A stretch of DNA of 64,000 nucleotides from Pseudoips prasinana (Eukaryota > Arthropoda > Insecta > Lepidoptera > Nolidae), in assembly GCA_951640165.1 (NCBI GenBank), contig OX621242.1:18903501-18967500 (forward strand), given 5' to 3'. Both the position numbers and the translations under genes were made by a program. The notes under the pieces are model-generated. The model was not told the origin of the DNA, did no database searches, and was given only the letters and a program-made list of their open reading frames with translations. Below, piece after piece: positions 52,917-63,479 of this stretch (position 1 is the stretch's first letter; every line of letters begins with the position of its first letter).

Positions 52917-53805
52917 ATTACTTATTTATAAATAGCATCTTTCGGCTAGCCAGCATCTTTCAGCTTAGCCCTTCGGTTAAATAAGAAGCAAAAATGCTAC
53001 AGCATTCTACAAGCACAATCTAGCTTTGCGTATGTTTGTGTGTGCGTTCCCGCGTCGTTAGATGATAGTCCACAGTATTTTGTTTCTTCATAAATAACAT
53101 TTATATTACATGTGCTAAAATAATGTACTCACTGACGAGTTTCGTAATTTATAATGTGCAGACGAGCGCAAACACAACACTCTTATGATCTGTTGCGATG
53201 ACATTGACATGTTGGAGATCAGCTCAGTAACGACGAATTCATATGCTGACTTCTCAATACCCAATTAATTTCGGCTCAATTTACGTTTCAACCTTCATTA
53301 TCTTCGGTTGACTACGATATCACTTGATACTACTATAACAACACATGCTTAAGGAGTCACGGGCTATCAAGCAGAAAAGAATTTTCATTCTGTTTGAGAC
53401 GCCCATTACTTTTCAAATGAAGTCTAATTAAATTATTATTGATATAGCTAATTATATTATCTGGTAGCAAATATTAAAGCAATTTTTGAGGTTTATTTCC
53501 AAGCTTTATTCAATATTAAATCTATTTTGGTATTACTTGAGTATTAGAAAGAATAAACATGACAGTTCTGTTGTGGAAATTGTGATATTGCCAAATACGG
53601 ACAGATAAGTGGGAGTGCATTATATAATAATGTGATATGGATGTGATCTTATTTGAGGCCACTGTAACAATGCTTTCTTGACACCTGTCAACTTAGAACA
53701 TTTAATGTCTAATTTACTAAAACAACAGTAACGTTTTAACTAAAAATAACTTTATGCCGGATCCTTAGTTTTTCCTGATTGAATGCGACTTTTCATTTTG
53801 TATAA
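52917..53805. other. AT-rich intergenic DNA, nothing recognised
   Basis: Non-coding by inspection. Confidence 0.4.
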
Positions 53806-54075
53806 ATCATCATCATTAACATCATTATCGGCCGTACGACACCCACTGCTGGACAAAGGCCTCCCTCAAAGATCTCTACTTGCTGGTCTTGAGCTACCCG
53901 CATCCATGGGCTTCCAGCCACCAGATGATCGGTCCATCTTGTAAGGGGCCTGCCCACGCTGCGTCTTCCGGTCTGTGGTCGCCACTCGAGAACCTTCCTG
54001 CCCTAGCGGCCGTTGTTTCTACGAGCTATGTGTCCTGCCCACTGCTACTTTAGCTTGGCAATCCTTCGGCGTAAA
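53806..54075 (-). mobile_element. RTE-clade LINE, 3' end fragment
   Basis: The (ATC)n-type tail is at 53806; ACTGCTGGACAAAGGCCTCC and GATCGGTCCATCTTGTAAGG follow. Minus orientation, decayed. Confidence 0.8.
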
Positions 54076-54257
54076 TATTGCGTGTAATTTGTATGAAAGG
54101 AAATGGGATTTCCTCATGATAGTTGTTCCGATAACACCGTAGGTCACTCACGTTACGCACGTGGTCGTAAACACGTGTACATATGCTATCACGTTCTGAT
54201 AAGCCACAGTGTCGTATCTTATTTTATAAACGCCTCATTATAAGGCTACGGGTCACC

Positions 54258-54425
54258 TAAAGAGCAATGGATAGGACTATGCTCGGAGTTTCCATTGTCT
54301 AGCTAAAGTGGCATTCGACAGGGCACATAACTTATACAACCGAAGACTGCTGGGCCAGAAAGTTCGCAAATGGCGAGCACGTACAGGGGCAGACTCAGCG
54401 TGGGCAGACCTTCTACAGTGTTAGG
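54258..54425 (+). mobile_element. RTE-clade LINE fragment, opposite orientation
   Basis: Sense-strand words of the RTE C-terminal coding region are in order: AGAGCAATGG, ATGCTCGGAGTTTC, GGGCACATAAC, AGAAAGTTCGCAAATGGCGA and CAGCGTGGGCAGACC. Heavily decayed. It stands head to head with the fragment at 53806-54075. Confidence 0.6.
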
Positions 54426-54466
54426 TGGAGTGTCCAACAATTTCATGAATATACATGCCCAATATA

Positions 54467-54650
54467 TGTGGATTAGTTTTATAATTTTGGTTTTTTTAAT
54501 ATGTTAACTGTGTAGTTTTAGTTATCTGTAGTGAGCAGACTTGGAATGTCAGAAGAGAAAAAGATTTATAAGACGTAAGATTTGTTCTTAAATAAAAATA
54601 AATAAAGTGATAAAATTTACTTCAATTTTCTATTGAGCCACATCCCCACA
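54467..54650 (+). repeat. 5' LTR (184 bp)
   Basis: Starts TGTGG and ends CCACA. Contains a possible TATA-like TTTATAAGACG and several AATAAA signals (about 54590-54606), the parts expected for a promoter and polyadenylation region. Confidence 0.92.
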
Positions 54651-54655
54651 ACTTT

Positions 54656-54673
54656 TGGGGGCTCGTCCGGGAT
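54656..54673 (+). promoter_or_regulatory. Primer-binding site, proline-tRNA type
   Basis: TGGGGGCTCGTCCGGGAT begins five bases after the 5' LTR. It is identical to the classical 18-nt site complementary to the 3' end of tRNA-Pro known from murine gammaretroviruses. It is therefore the likely start point of minus-strand DNA synthesis. Confidence 0.85.
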
Positions 54674-54946
54674 GTGAAACAATATTTGAAGTGAATCGAA
54701 GACGAAAACCAAAGATACATCCAATAAAAAAGTGCCGGTTCATATTAGCTTGGGACGCCATTGTGATCGTCATTCCATACCGTTTTACCGACGCGCGCAC
54801 CGCTAGCAACGACAACACGGCGAAAGAAGTTAGCAACGAGTGACAATGAAGACAATGTCATGTCTACTAAAATGGTAGCTTTCGAAAACCTATAATTATT
54901 GAGATTATTTTTATGAAGACTGAAGATTAACTTAATTTCGATACTG

Positions 54947-55339
54947 ATGAAGGAGCCATCATTTTGTACGACTACCAGAAGAAGAAAATCTCAGAGTTCT
55001 AAGCCCGACATAAGTATTACTACCACGATGCCGCCAAAAAAAGATGACAAAGAACGCGAAGATGAAGACATTAAGGTACAGATTTCTTTCAATGATTTGG
55101 AAAAGTCGATGAATATTTTTACTGGAGACGACACCTACCCTATTGAGACATTTATCGATGAATTCGAAGATACTGCTCAGCTTATGAAGTGGAGTAAAGT
55201 TGAGAAGTTAATTTATGCCAAACGACTCTTGGATGGAACCGCAAAACTTTTTCTGAGATCTATAGGAAAGGTTAAAGACTATGCAAGCTTGAAGCAAGCC
55301 CTTAATGAAGAATTCGTACCTCAGCGCAATAGTGCATAA
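54947..55339 (+). pseudogene. gag, N-terminal part
   Basis: Highly charged start (an internal ATG at 55028, MPPKKDDKERED, is an alternative initiator), then a capsid-like region with FIDEFEDTAQLMKW, RLLDGTAKLFLRS and LKQALNEEF, typical of gag proteins of insect Ty3/gypsy elements. Near 55320-55339 the frame is lost; coding similarity continues in the +1 frame. A small deletion between short repeats is the likely cause. Confidence 0.8.
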
Positions 55340-55946
55340 GAAACTTGCCGCGCGTAAAATGAAAAATGACGAAACCTATCAACAATATTTTTTGACTATG
55401 AAAGAGTTGGCACTCCATGGCAATGTTGAAGATGCTGCACTGATAGAGTATGTCATTGATGGCATTCGTGACCTAGAGACTAATAAAACCATTCTATATG
55501 GTGCCACGGACTTAAATGATTTTAGAAAGAAATTGGACATATACAGTAACTTTAGAAAGAAAGTTCAGAGTAAAACTGCACAAGTTGGTCATTCATCTAC
55601 TCATCATTCAAGCCGTAAAACAACTTGCGTGAAAAGATGTTTCAACTGTGGTGAATTAGGCCATCAATCACCATCCTGTTCGAAGGGGATCAAATGTTTT
55701 AAATGTAACGAATTTGGGCACAAATCTACTGAGTGTACAAATAGTCAAAATAAGAAGTCACTCAATATACAGAATAAAGGAAAAGACGAGCATATGGAAC
55801 AAAATAAAGATAAAAAGGAGAAAGTTCCCTACAAGAAGATTATGATTAACAGAATAGACTTTATAGCTCTCATTGATACCGGAAGTGACGTAAACCTAAT
55901 TATAGAATCAGAATTTGAGAAGATTAAGGATAGTATTGAGGACTAA
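55305..55946 (+). pseudogene. gag C-terminus and protease
   Basis: After the frameshift the capsid end is followed by two zinc knuckles (CFNCGELGHQSPSC and CFKCNEFGHKSTEC), a lysine-rich linker, and the aspartic protease active site IALIDTGSDVNLI at about residue 195 of this segment. gag and protease thus share one frame. It ends at an in-frame TAA (55944-55946); the frame is open again directly after it. Confidence 0.85.
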
Positions 55947-57017
55947 AAATTGAAATCAACATGTCTAACAGGAATAGCAGAAAATAAGGTTGATACGCAA
56001 GGAATGTTTTCAGCCATAGTCCAGATTGACCAGTACTATGCGGAGTTAAAGTTCTTTGTCGAGAAGGATCATGACATACCCGTTACTATTATAATTGGAA
56101 ATCCTATACTCAAAGACTTTGAGGTACATTTTACTCCCGATGGTATCTTCATGGATAAAATTATGCACCTCACTCTTTTAGTCGAACCTAATCAAGGATA
56201 TGATATAGAAGAATCTAAGTATGCAGAAAGAATTTACAAGATGTGTAAAGAATATACACCTAATAATAAGAAGCGCAGTAGCAACGTCGAACTAAAGATT
56301 TTATTAACAGATGAAGATCCTGTCTATCAAAGCCCAAGACGTTTGTCGCCGCTAGAAATGAATATCGTGAACAAGCAAATCGAAGAATGGATAGCAAAAG
56401 GAATAATCAAGCCTAGCAAGTCTGATTTCGCATGCCCAATTGTGCTAGCTCACAAGAAAGATGGATCTCGCCGAATGTGTATGGATTATAGAAAATTAAA
56501 TAAAAAGATTATACGCGAAAGATTCCAATTACCAATAATTGAGGACCAGATAGATAAGTTAAAGGAAGCGAAAGTATTCACCTCGCTTGATTTATGCAAT
56601 GGATTTTTACACGTGAATGTCCACAAAGACAGCCAGAAATATACAGCCTTTGTCACACCTCAAGGCCAATACGAGTTCCTTAAAATGCCTTTCGGAATGT
56701 GTACAGCGCCATCTGTGTTTCAAAGATTTGTCAACGACATTTTTAGTGAGCTTATTGCCGATGGGACCGTAACAGCCTATCTTGATGACCTGATTTTGCC
56801 ATCTAGAACAGAAGAAGAAGGATTGAGGAAGCTTGAAAAGGTGTTCCTCAAAGCAGAAGAATTTGGTTTAGAGTTCAATTGGAAAAAATACCATTTCTTG
56901 AAAAGAGAGATCGAATATCTTGGTTACATCATTCGCGATAATGAAGTGAGACCATCGAAAGACAAAATTAATGCCGTTGCAAAGTTTAAGCAGCCAGACA
57001 ACGTAAAAGCTGTTTAA
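55947..57017 (+). pseudogene. pol: protease end and reverse transcriptase
   Basis: In frame with the preceding segment. Conserved parts: SPRRLSPLEM, VLAHKKDGSRRMCMDYRKLN, FTSLDLCNGFLHV (first catalytic Asp), PFGMCTAPSVFQRF, the catalytic AYLDDLILPS, and EIEYLGYII. It ends with an in-frame TAA at 57015-57017 inside the conserved region before SFLGLTGYFRKLI, which follows in the same frame. Confidence 0.88.
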
Positions 57018-57491
57018 TCATTCTTAGGACTTACCGGATACTTCAGAAAATTAATTAAGGACTATTCACTGATAGCAAAGCCGATGACAGACTTATTGAA
57101 GAAAAATATTCAATTTGATTTTAATAAAGATTGTCAACAAGCCTTCCAGGAACTTAAGAGGTTATTGTGTAGTTCACCTGTACTCAAAATCTACAATCCT
57201 GAGTTGCATACAGATGCGAGCGCAGATGGATATGGGGCTGTGCTCCTACAAACACATCAAAATGATGACAAGCTCCACCCAGTCCACTATATGAGTAAAA
57301 AGACTACTCCAGCTCAAAAGAATTATCATAGTTACCACTTAGAAGTATTAGCCATAGTAGAAGCTATTAAGAAATTTCGGATTTACCTCCAAGGAATACA
57401 TTTTAAAATCGTAACCGACTGCTCTGCATTAACTATGACTTTACAAAAAAAAGACTTGCCTCCTAGAGTTGCACGCTGGGCTCTTACTTGA
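57018..57491 (+). pseudogene. pol: RNase H region
   Basis: In frame after the stop: SFLGLTGYFRKLI, then HTDASADGYGAVL (catalytic Asp), YHLEVLAIVEAIKKFR (Glu) and IVTDCSALT (Asp). A one-base loss near 57482 (after RVARWAL) shifts the frame; the integrase region continues in the +1 frame. Confidence 0.87.
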
Positions 57492-58830
57492 AGAGTACGA
57501 TTACGAAATAGAACATAGACCAGGATCGAGAATGAAGCACGCTGATGCATTAAGTAGGTATCCAGTCTGTCTAATGGTCGCAGAAACTACAGTACGCATT
57601 AAAAAAGCTCAAGACGAAGACGCTTACATAAAAGCACTTAAGAAAATTCTAGAGAAGGAATCTTATCAAAACTATATTTTACAAAGAGACATACTTTATA
57701 AGGAAAAAGACGGCACTAGACTAATTGTGGTACCCAAGAAAATGAAATTCGAAATAATAAGAAGGAATCATGAACGAGGACATTTTGGAATTACAAAGAC
57801 TGAAGAATTAATTAATAGGGAATTTTATATAGAGAATTTACAAGATAAAATTAGAACGATTATAACCAATTGCGTTGAGTGTATCTTGATATCAAATAAA
57901 AGAGGGAAGAAAGAAGGCTTTTTGCACCCAATTGATAAAGGAGAAGTGCCATTATCAACTTACCATATCGATCATCTTGGACCACTGACGTCAACGCATA
58001 AAAACTATAAGTATATCCTAACTGTTGTCGACGCCTTCACTAAATTCACTTGGATATATCCTGTCAAGACTATAACTACGGCAGAGACGTTAGATAAACT
58101 GAGTTTACAACAGCAAACTTTTGGGTCACCCGAAAGAATAATAACTGATCGAAATGCGGCATTCACCTCGAACGACTTCCAGGAATATTGCAAAAAGGAG
58201 AACATTACGCACTATACAATCACTACTGGACAACCCAGAGGAAATGGCCAGGTTGAACGTATCCATCAGATTATCATCTCCGTTTTAAGCAAGCTTAGTG
58301 CGGACGACCCTACGAAATGGTACCGCAGAGTATCTAATGTACAACGATGTTTAAATGGAACGTACCAACGCAGCATTGGAATGACTCCGTTTGAAGTGTT
58401 GTTTGGAGTCAGAATAAGAGATAAAGACGAAGATTTAATAAAATTGATAGAGGAAGAAAATATGACATTGTTTACTGAAAATAGGCAAGAACTTAGGCAG
58501 AAAGCCAAAGAATCGATAAAAAAGATACAAGAGGAGAATTTAAAAAGTTATAACAAGAAAAGGAAAGAAGCTGTTATCTACAATATAGGTGATATTGTGG
58601 CCATTAAAAAGACGCAATTTTCCCAGGGTTCGAAACTTTTTCCGAAGTATCTAGGCCCATATGAAGTTACTGCAAAGAAACGAAACGACAGATACACTGT
58701 CAAAAAGGTGGGAAATGGGGAAAGACCCATTAATACTTCCACTTCTGCAGATTTAATGAAAGCGTGGATTGCTCTAGAAGAAGGAAGTTCATCTGGGACA
58801 GATGATATGCAGGATGACCGTGTGGATTAG
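57469..58830 (+). pseudogene. pol: integrase
   Basis: Starts with the RNase H/integrase junction (LLEEYDYEIEHRPGS), then the HHCC zinc finger (HERGHFG ... CVEC), the D,D,E core (YHIDHLGPL, ITDRNAAFTS, GNGQVERIHQ), and a C-terminal GPY-type module (KYLGPYEVTAK). It is open over its full length. The stop TAG (58828-58830) lies ten bases inside the 3' LTR, so pol and LTR overlap. Confidence 0.88.
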
Positions 58831-59005
58831 TTTTATAATTTTGTTTTTTTTTAATATGTTAACTGTGTAGTTTTAGTTATCTGTAGTGAGCAGACTTGGA
58901 ATGTCAGAAGAGAAAAAGATTTATAAGACGTAAGATTTGTTCTTAAATAAAAATAAATAAAGTGATAAAATTTACTTCAATTTTTTATTGAGCCACATCC
59001 CCACA
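58821..59005 (+). repeat. 3' LTR (185 bp)
   Basis: Same as the 5' LTR except for two substitutions and one extra T in a T run. The purine-rich tract usually found next to a 3' LTR is absent; the nearest purine-rich run is AGAAGAAGGAAG about 30 bp upstream. Confidence 0.92.
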
Positions 59006-59132
59006 TATATATAATACATACAAATAAATAAAAATGAAGGGTCTGTTGGAATTAATGGTGAAATGTACTTTAATTTTTTGTATCTTTCTGTCTGTTTTTT
59101 TTTCCGGAAAATTTCTTATCCAGATCAAAATA

Positions 59133-60420
59133 TTAGGTCTTTACCTATGAAATTGCCGTTCTGCAGTACTGGCCATTTCAAATCAAAATAATTTTTGTTT
59201 GGCTAAGAATTCTAATTTCAAATTAATTTTATTTTAAAAACATGGATTCTTTTTTCCAAAAGTAGTCATTTCTTTATTGATTAGTGTTACATTTTCATCG
59301 CATTTCAATCTTTTTCGTCATCATGGATACGTTAAAAATTCGAGTAATTATGGAATATGAGTACCGTCGTGGCAGCAACGCGGCACAAGCGGCACGCAAC
59401 ATCAACGACGTTTACGGAGCTAACACTACAAACCAACGCACCACCTGTTATTGGTTTGCTCGCTTCCGTTCTGGAAATTTCGACCTGAAAAATGAACCTC
59501 GCGGTCGTCCGAAGACTTTGGTCGACAATGACGAATTAAAGGCGGTTGTGGAAGCTGATGATACACAATCTACGGCTGAATTAGCAGCAGCTTTCGACGT
59601 TAGCGTCAAAACAATATTGGTCCATTTGCGTCAAATTGGCAAGGTAAAAAGGCTTGACAAATGGGTGCCCCACGAACTCAATGATCGCCAGCGCGAAGTA
59701 CGCGTCGAGACGTGCCTTGCACTGCTCAACAGACACACAAATGAAGGAATTTTGAACCGCATTGTTACCTGCGATGAAAAATGGATTCTGTTTGATAACC
59801 GCAAGCGCTCAGCAAGTTGGTTGGATCCTGGTTCAGCACCTAAACAATGCCCTAAACGAAAACTTACCCCTAGAAAAGTGATGGTCACTGTTTGGTGGTC
59901 TAGCGCCGGTGTGATTCATCACAGCTTCTTACCAAACGGGCTGAGCATTACTGCAGATGTGTACTGTGAAGAACTGAGCACAATGATGGAGAAGCTGGCG
60001 CATCTCCAACCAGCATTGGTCAATCGCTCGTCTCCGCTGCTCCTGCACGACAACGCGCGACCTCATACTGCACAGCAGACGGTCTCCAAGTTGCAAGAAC
60101 TGGGGTTGGAAGCTCTCCGTCATCCGCCCTACTCACCAGACCTTGCGCCTACAGACTACTACTTTTTCCAGAATTTGGATAACTTCTTGGCGGGAAAAAA
60201 ATTCAATACCCGAGAGGCAGTACAAAATGCCTTTGAAGAATTTGTTGCCTCCCGTCCAGCTGATTTCTTTAAGAAGGGCATCAATAAACTGCCACTGCGA
60301 TGGCAAAGATGCATTGATTGCATGGGTGATTACTTCGATTAATACAAATAAAAAAATTCATGAAAAAAATTCGTTTAAATTTTTTCATACAAAACGGCAA
60401 TTTCATAGGTAAAGACCTAT
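59133..60420 (+). mobile_element. Complete mariner transposon (about 1.29 kb)
   Basis: Perfect 27-bp terminal inverted repeats at 59134-59160 (beginning TAGGTCTTTACCTATGAAAT) and 60393-60419. TA dinucleotides flank or form the ends (59131-59132 and 60421-60422; alternatively the outermost TA of each repeat). It contains one intact transposase gene. It lies 130 bp right of the LTR retrotransposon. Confidence 0.92.
59323..60342 (+). CDS. mariner transposase, 339 aa, intact
   Basis: Cut-and-paste DNA transposase acting on the flanking inverted repeats. The start at the ATG at 59323 (MDTLKIRVIMEYEYRRG) gives the usual mariner length; the frame is open upstream to 59284 but those residues look non-conserved. 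An N-terminal helix-turn-helix DNA-binding half (RGSNAAQAARNI ... TTCYWFARFRSG; later STAELAAAFDVSVKT), the linker motif KWVPHEL, then the catalytic triad D,D34D: Asp in VTCDEKW (about 151), Asp in LHDNARPHT (about 243) and Asp in SPDLAPTDYYFF (about 278). All three are present and no stop or shift is seen, so the protein could be active. Confidence 0.95.
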   Translation: MDTLKIRVIMEYEYRRGSNAAQAARNINDVYGANTTNQRTTCYWFARFRSGNFDLKNEPRGRPKTLVDNDELKAVVEADDTQSTAELAAAFDVSVKTILVHLRQIGKVKRLDKWVPHELNDRQREVRVETCLALLNRHTNEGILNRIVTCDEKWILFDNRKRSASWLDPGSAPKQCPKRKLTPRKVMVTVWWSSAGVIHHSFLPNGLSITADVYCEELSTMMEKLAHLQPALVNRSSPLLLHDNARPHTAQQTVSKLQELGLEALRHPPYSPDLAPTDYYFFQNLDNFLAGKKFNTREAVQNAFEEFVASRPADFFKKGINKLPLRWQRCIDCMGDYFD

Positions 60421-60730
60421 TATTATTCCAAATTGGACGGAAGTTAGTTTATAATAAAATATTCAAATAACCTTTTAATCAAGGTATATCTTCGTAGTCG
60501 ATTGATTCCGTATAAACATTGAACACCCTTCATGGAGAATGAACTGTAAATTATATATCTGAACGAATTCCGTAGAAATAGGTCGCGTATTACGCAGTCA
60601 CTCGTGTCATGGGTCCTACAGTATACAAGTACAACAAGTTACCGGGGGCTATTACAATATCAGCTCCTACTATGAAGTTTTAAATTGCTGTCAATATATG
60701 CACTCCTTATATTCTATTTTATTTTATCCA
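60421..60730. other. Intergenic DNA, nothing recognised
   Basis: Non-coding by inspection. Confidence 0.4.
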
Positions 60731-60903
60731 TGACTAGCTGTGCCCCGCGGTGTTACCCGCGTTAAATTTTATAAATTTTCTTTGCTATAAACCTCACGGA
60801 GCCCGAGACCTTTCCAACGAATGCAAAACCGTGGAAATCGGTTCGTGCGTTCTGGAGTTATAGCGTCAGGAAGGAAAACCCGACTTATTTTTATATAGTA
60901 GAT
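60731..60903 (+). repeat. CCCGCG-head interspersed repeat, copy 5 (diverged type)
   Basis: Starts CTAGCTGTGCCCCGCGGTGT; the middle (GAGACCTTTCCAACGAATGC, CGTTCTGGAGTTATAGCG) differs from the other copies, suggesting a distinct subfamily. It ends in TTTTTATATAGTAGAT. Confidence 0.65.
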
Positions 60904-61910
60904 ATCCACATTCACTTTCCAATGTCAAATGAGAAATTATATTCTGGACTCTACTTTTAGACATTTATTACACAGCACAACGATTGGTTGCCCACACTCC
61001 AGCACCAACCACCTTCATAATATTGTAAACTGCAATTATAAAATCCAATAAATCATTTTTATTATTTTATTACAACATAATCTATTCACGACAGAATCAA
61101 TGAGTTGAATCCAAATGACGTCATATGACAATTAGTTTCGTTACGGGCGTAGAAAAAAGTTGGTGTCAATATTTGTTTATAAAATTTGCTACAAAAAATC
61201 AAAGCATCATTAATTTTGATGAGTTACTTCAAAAAACTGAAGCTGTTATATTATTTTTATTAAAAACACTTACTTTGAATGAATTATCTTAGCTGTACCG
61301 ACTTATATATTCTTTGTGATAAAAGGAATTCAAGATCTCAGTCTTTTAAGGAAGCGGAAGTCCATCATTAGGCAGACTATTATGGTATTACGCCTCTAGG
61401 CGTCTATCCAGTTAGGCTTTTCTCCAACTTTCAGCTAGAATCTTTCTGTTTTTATTTCGGGCATCCAAATAAACTGTACAATAGGTATACGGAAAAGCTA
61501 AGGATATTTGAGGGCTCGTTAGTTATCCCCCAAAATCTGACTTTTTTACACATGTTACAAAGTAACATAAATGATAAAACAACATGTAGTGAATCAACAT
61601 GTAAAATTCTTTATATAAAAAGATTAACTTCCCACGCAAGAAAAGCGGCTGATCGTTAGCCGCTGCATTACTATTAGGATCCACAATTTTTTTTCACTCT
61701 GGATTTGTTAGTTTTGCTCCTTAAGTTTAATCCACTTGGATAAATTTAAGTGCAGTGGGGAATTAAGCCCATGAACCACTGACTTAGGCGCTAATGGTAT
61801 TCTACAGACCGCAATGTGTGTAAAATTATTTGGAGGTATTTTCTCAACAGTATGTGGGACCTGTCCGATTCAATTACAATCAATTCTTACACAGACCTTT
61901 TTTTTCACAG
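60904..61910. other. Intergenic or intronic DNA, nothing recognised
   Basis: AT-rich, no coding stretch recognised. It would be intron if the exon at 61911 is real. Confidence 0.4.
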
Positions 61911-62081
61911 ACATATCAAAAATTCTGTGTTAGAATTGTGGAGAGAGCTATGGAGAGGTGGGCTGAAACTCTTAGACAATACCAGCCTGAATCGGGTCGC
62001 CAACATATAAGTAGACTTCTAAAATTGCAACAAAGAAACATAGGAATTGGAAGAGACTTTTTCATCGGAGTGGCACAGTGA
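61911..62081 (+). CDS. Candidate terminal exon of an unrecognised gene
   Basis: A strong acceptor (CCTTTTTTTTCACAG, ending at 61910) precedes an open frame of 56 codons ending in TGA at 62079-62081. The predicted C-terminus is charged and helical in look: YQKFCVRIVERAMERWAETL, then ISRLLKLQQRNIGIGRDFF. GC content is above the flanks, and AATAAA follows at 62172-62177, about 90 bp after the stop. I do not recognise the family. No matching upstream exon was found in the window. It may be the end of a host gene whose earlier exons are far away, or a remnant. Confidence 0.4.
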   Translation, partial: TYQKFCVRIVERAMERWAETLRQYQPESGRQHISRLLKLQQRNIGIGRDFFIGVAQ

Positions 62082-63479
62082 AGGATGAAAAACATATAGA
62101 ATCATTTATTCATCTGATATTATACAGATGCATCTTGCATGATTAAATTTTTATATTTAAGGTGTTTGCTTAATAAATACTAAACTTTGTTAATGATTAA
62201 GATTTTTTTCAAATATAAAAATCACACTTTTATATCCAGCTGTACCTATGTTTTGAGGGCAAAAGTGGAGATGTCAACCTATTTCAAAATATAATGTATG
62301 TAGTTATTCCCTGAATATATTTTGCCGTCAGTTATTGAACTCTTGGGAATATTATTAAATCACTTATTTACTCAAGTTTTGAGGCCTAAAAGTCACAAAT
62401 ATAATTTTATTTAACTTAATGTAAGCCCAAATTTTAACTAGAAATATATTATTCAACAACTAAAAAAATAAGTTAACGTAACTATAAATTTACTCAACCA
62501 AACCGGCATAAACATGAAAATAGCATTTTACTAAATCGGTGTATCGGTTTAAAACAATACAAGCAGACAGACATTTCCAGAATTATAACACCTTTCAGTT
62601 TGTGTTTGGGGTTAATAATTACTGTTTCGAAATAACATAGATTCGATTTCAACTATTCTATATATGTACAGTAGAATGAATAAACTCTTTTCGATTAAAA
62701 TGTTAATCATGAATTATGTGATTTGTGTATTTTCCTATTGGGGATGACTACTATTACCGAGTTGTATGGTGGGGTATAAACGTTTGCCTCACGCGAAAGC
62801 ATATTCAGCTTACGCCGTGGTTCCGCTTTCAATTCAGTAGCTTTCTGAATTTTATTATAAGAATTTATTTAATTATCCATGAAACCTACGTAATTTTGAT
62901 ATAACATTACGATTTATGGAAGGAATATCAATGTGTTAATGGTTTCTTTTGCTTGCAATTCGTGCAAAATGAAAATATGTGTGTTACATACTTTTTAAAC
63001 TTTCGCGTCTCATAAATCGTGACCACGGTCTATGCAACTTGGTCAAGACGTCGAGATAAAAAACAAAAAAGGTTAGTCGACTTTAATGCCTCTTAACAAT
63101 GTCGTACAATTAAAATTAGTGACATGATTCTAATGCAGTGTTTGTAATTAGGTAAGTGTAATAGCACTTTTATTTTTAAGTATATGCCCTTATAAGCTCT
63201 CAACCGGTCCGTATTAAAATCGGTATTAAAAGATTCCCCTGAGTTGGTTTCGTTTGGTCTTCTCAATTGGGGCGCATTAGAGCGTGCATTAAAGCATGAC
63301 AGTCATAAAATAATTATGAATATATAATATATACCTTAATATAGACCGAACTATTAAAACACAATATAGTAAAATATCTACAATAAGAAGTACTTACATT
63401 TATAAATAACCACTTTGACAATAACATAAATAAGTAAGCTAAGTAACCAAATTATTACTAACATAAATTGTGTTATTAT
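62082..63479. other. 1.4 kb AT-rich DNA, nothing recognised beyond a possible 3' UTR
   Basis: The first about 115 bp could be the 3' UTR of the candidate exon. The rest has no coding or repeat identity by eye. Confidence 0.4.

Larger units (their letters stand above)
54467..59005 (+). mobile_element. Ty3/gypsy-type LTR retrotransposon (4.5 kb), defective
   Basis: Two LTRs (54467-54650 and 58821-59005) flank gag and pol regions in the order nucleocapsid, protease, reverse transcriptase, RNase H, integrase, which is the Ty3/gypsy order. A 4-bp TATA flank is seen at 54463-54466 and 59006-59009. The LTRs differ by two substitutions and one base of a T run, yet the internal frame has two in-frame stops and two frameshifts. 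No env-like frame follows integrase. Confidence 0.92.

Noticed and set aside
58005..58508. Minus-strand ORFs across the integrase region
   Set aside because: Shadows of the integrase frame.
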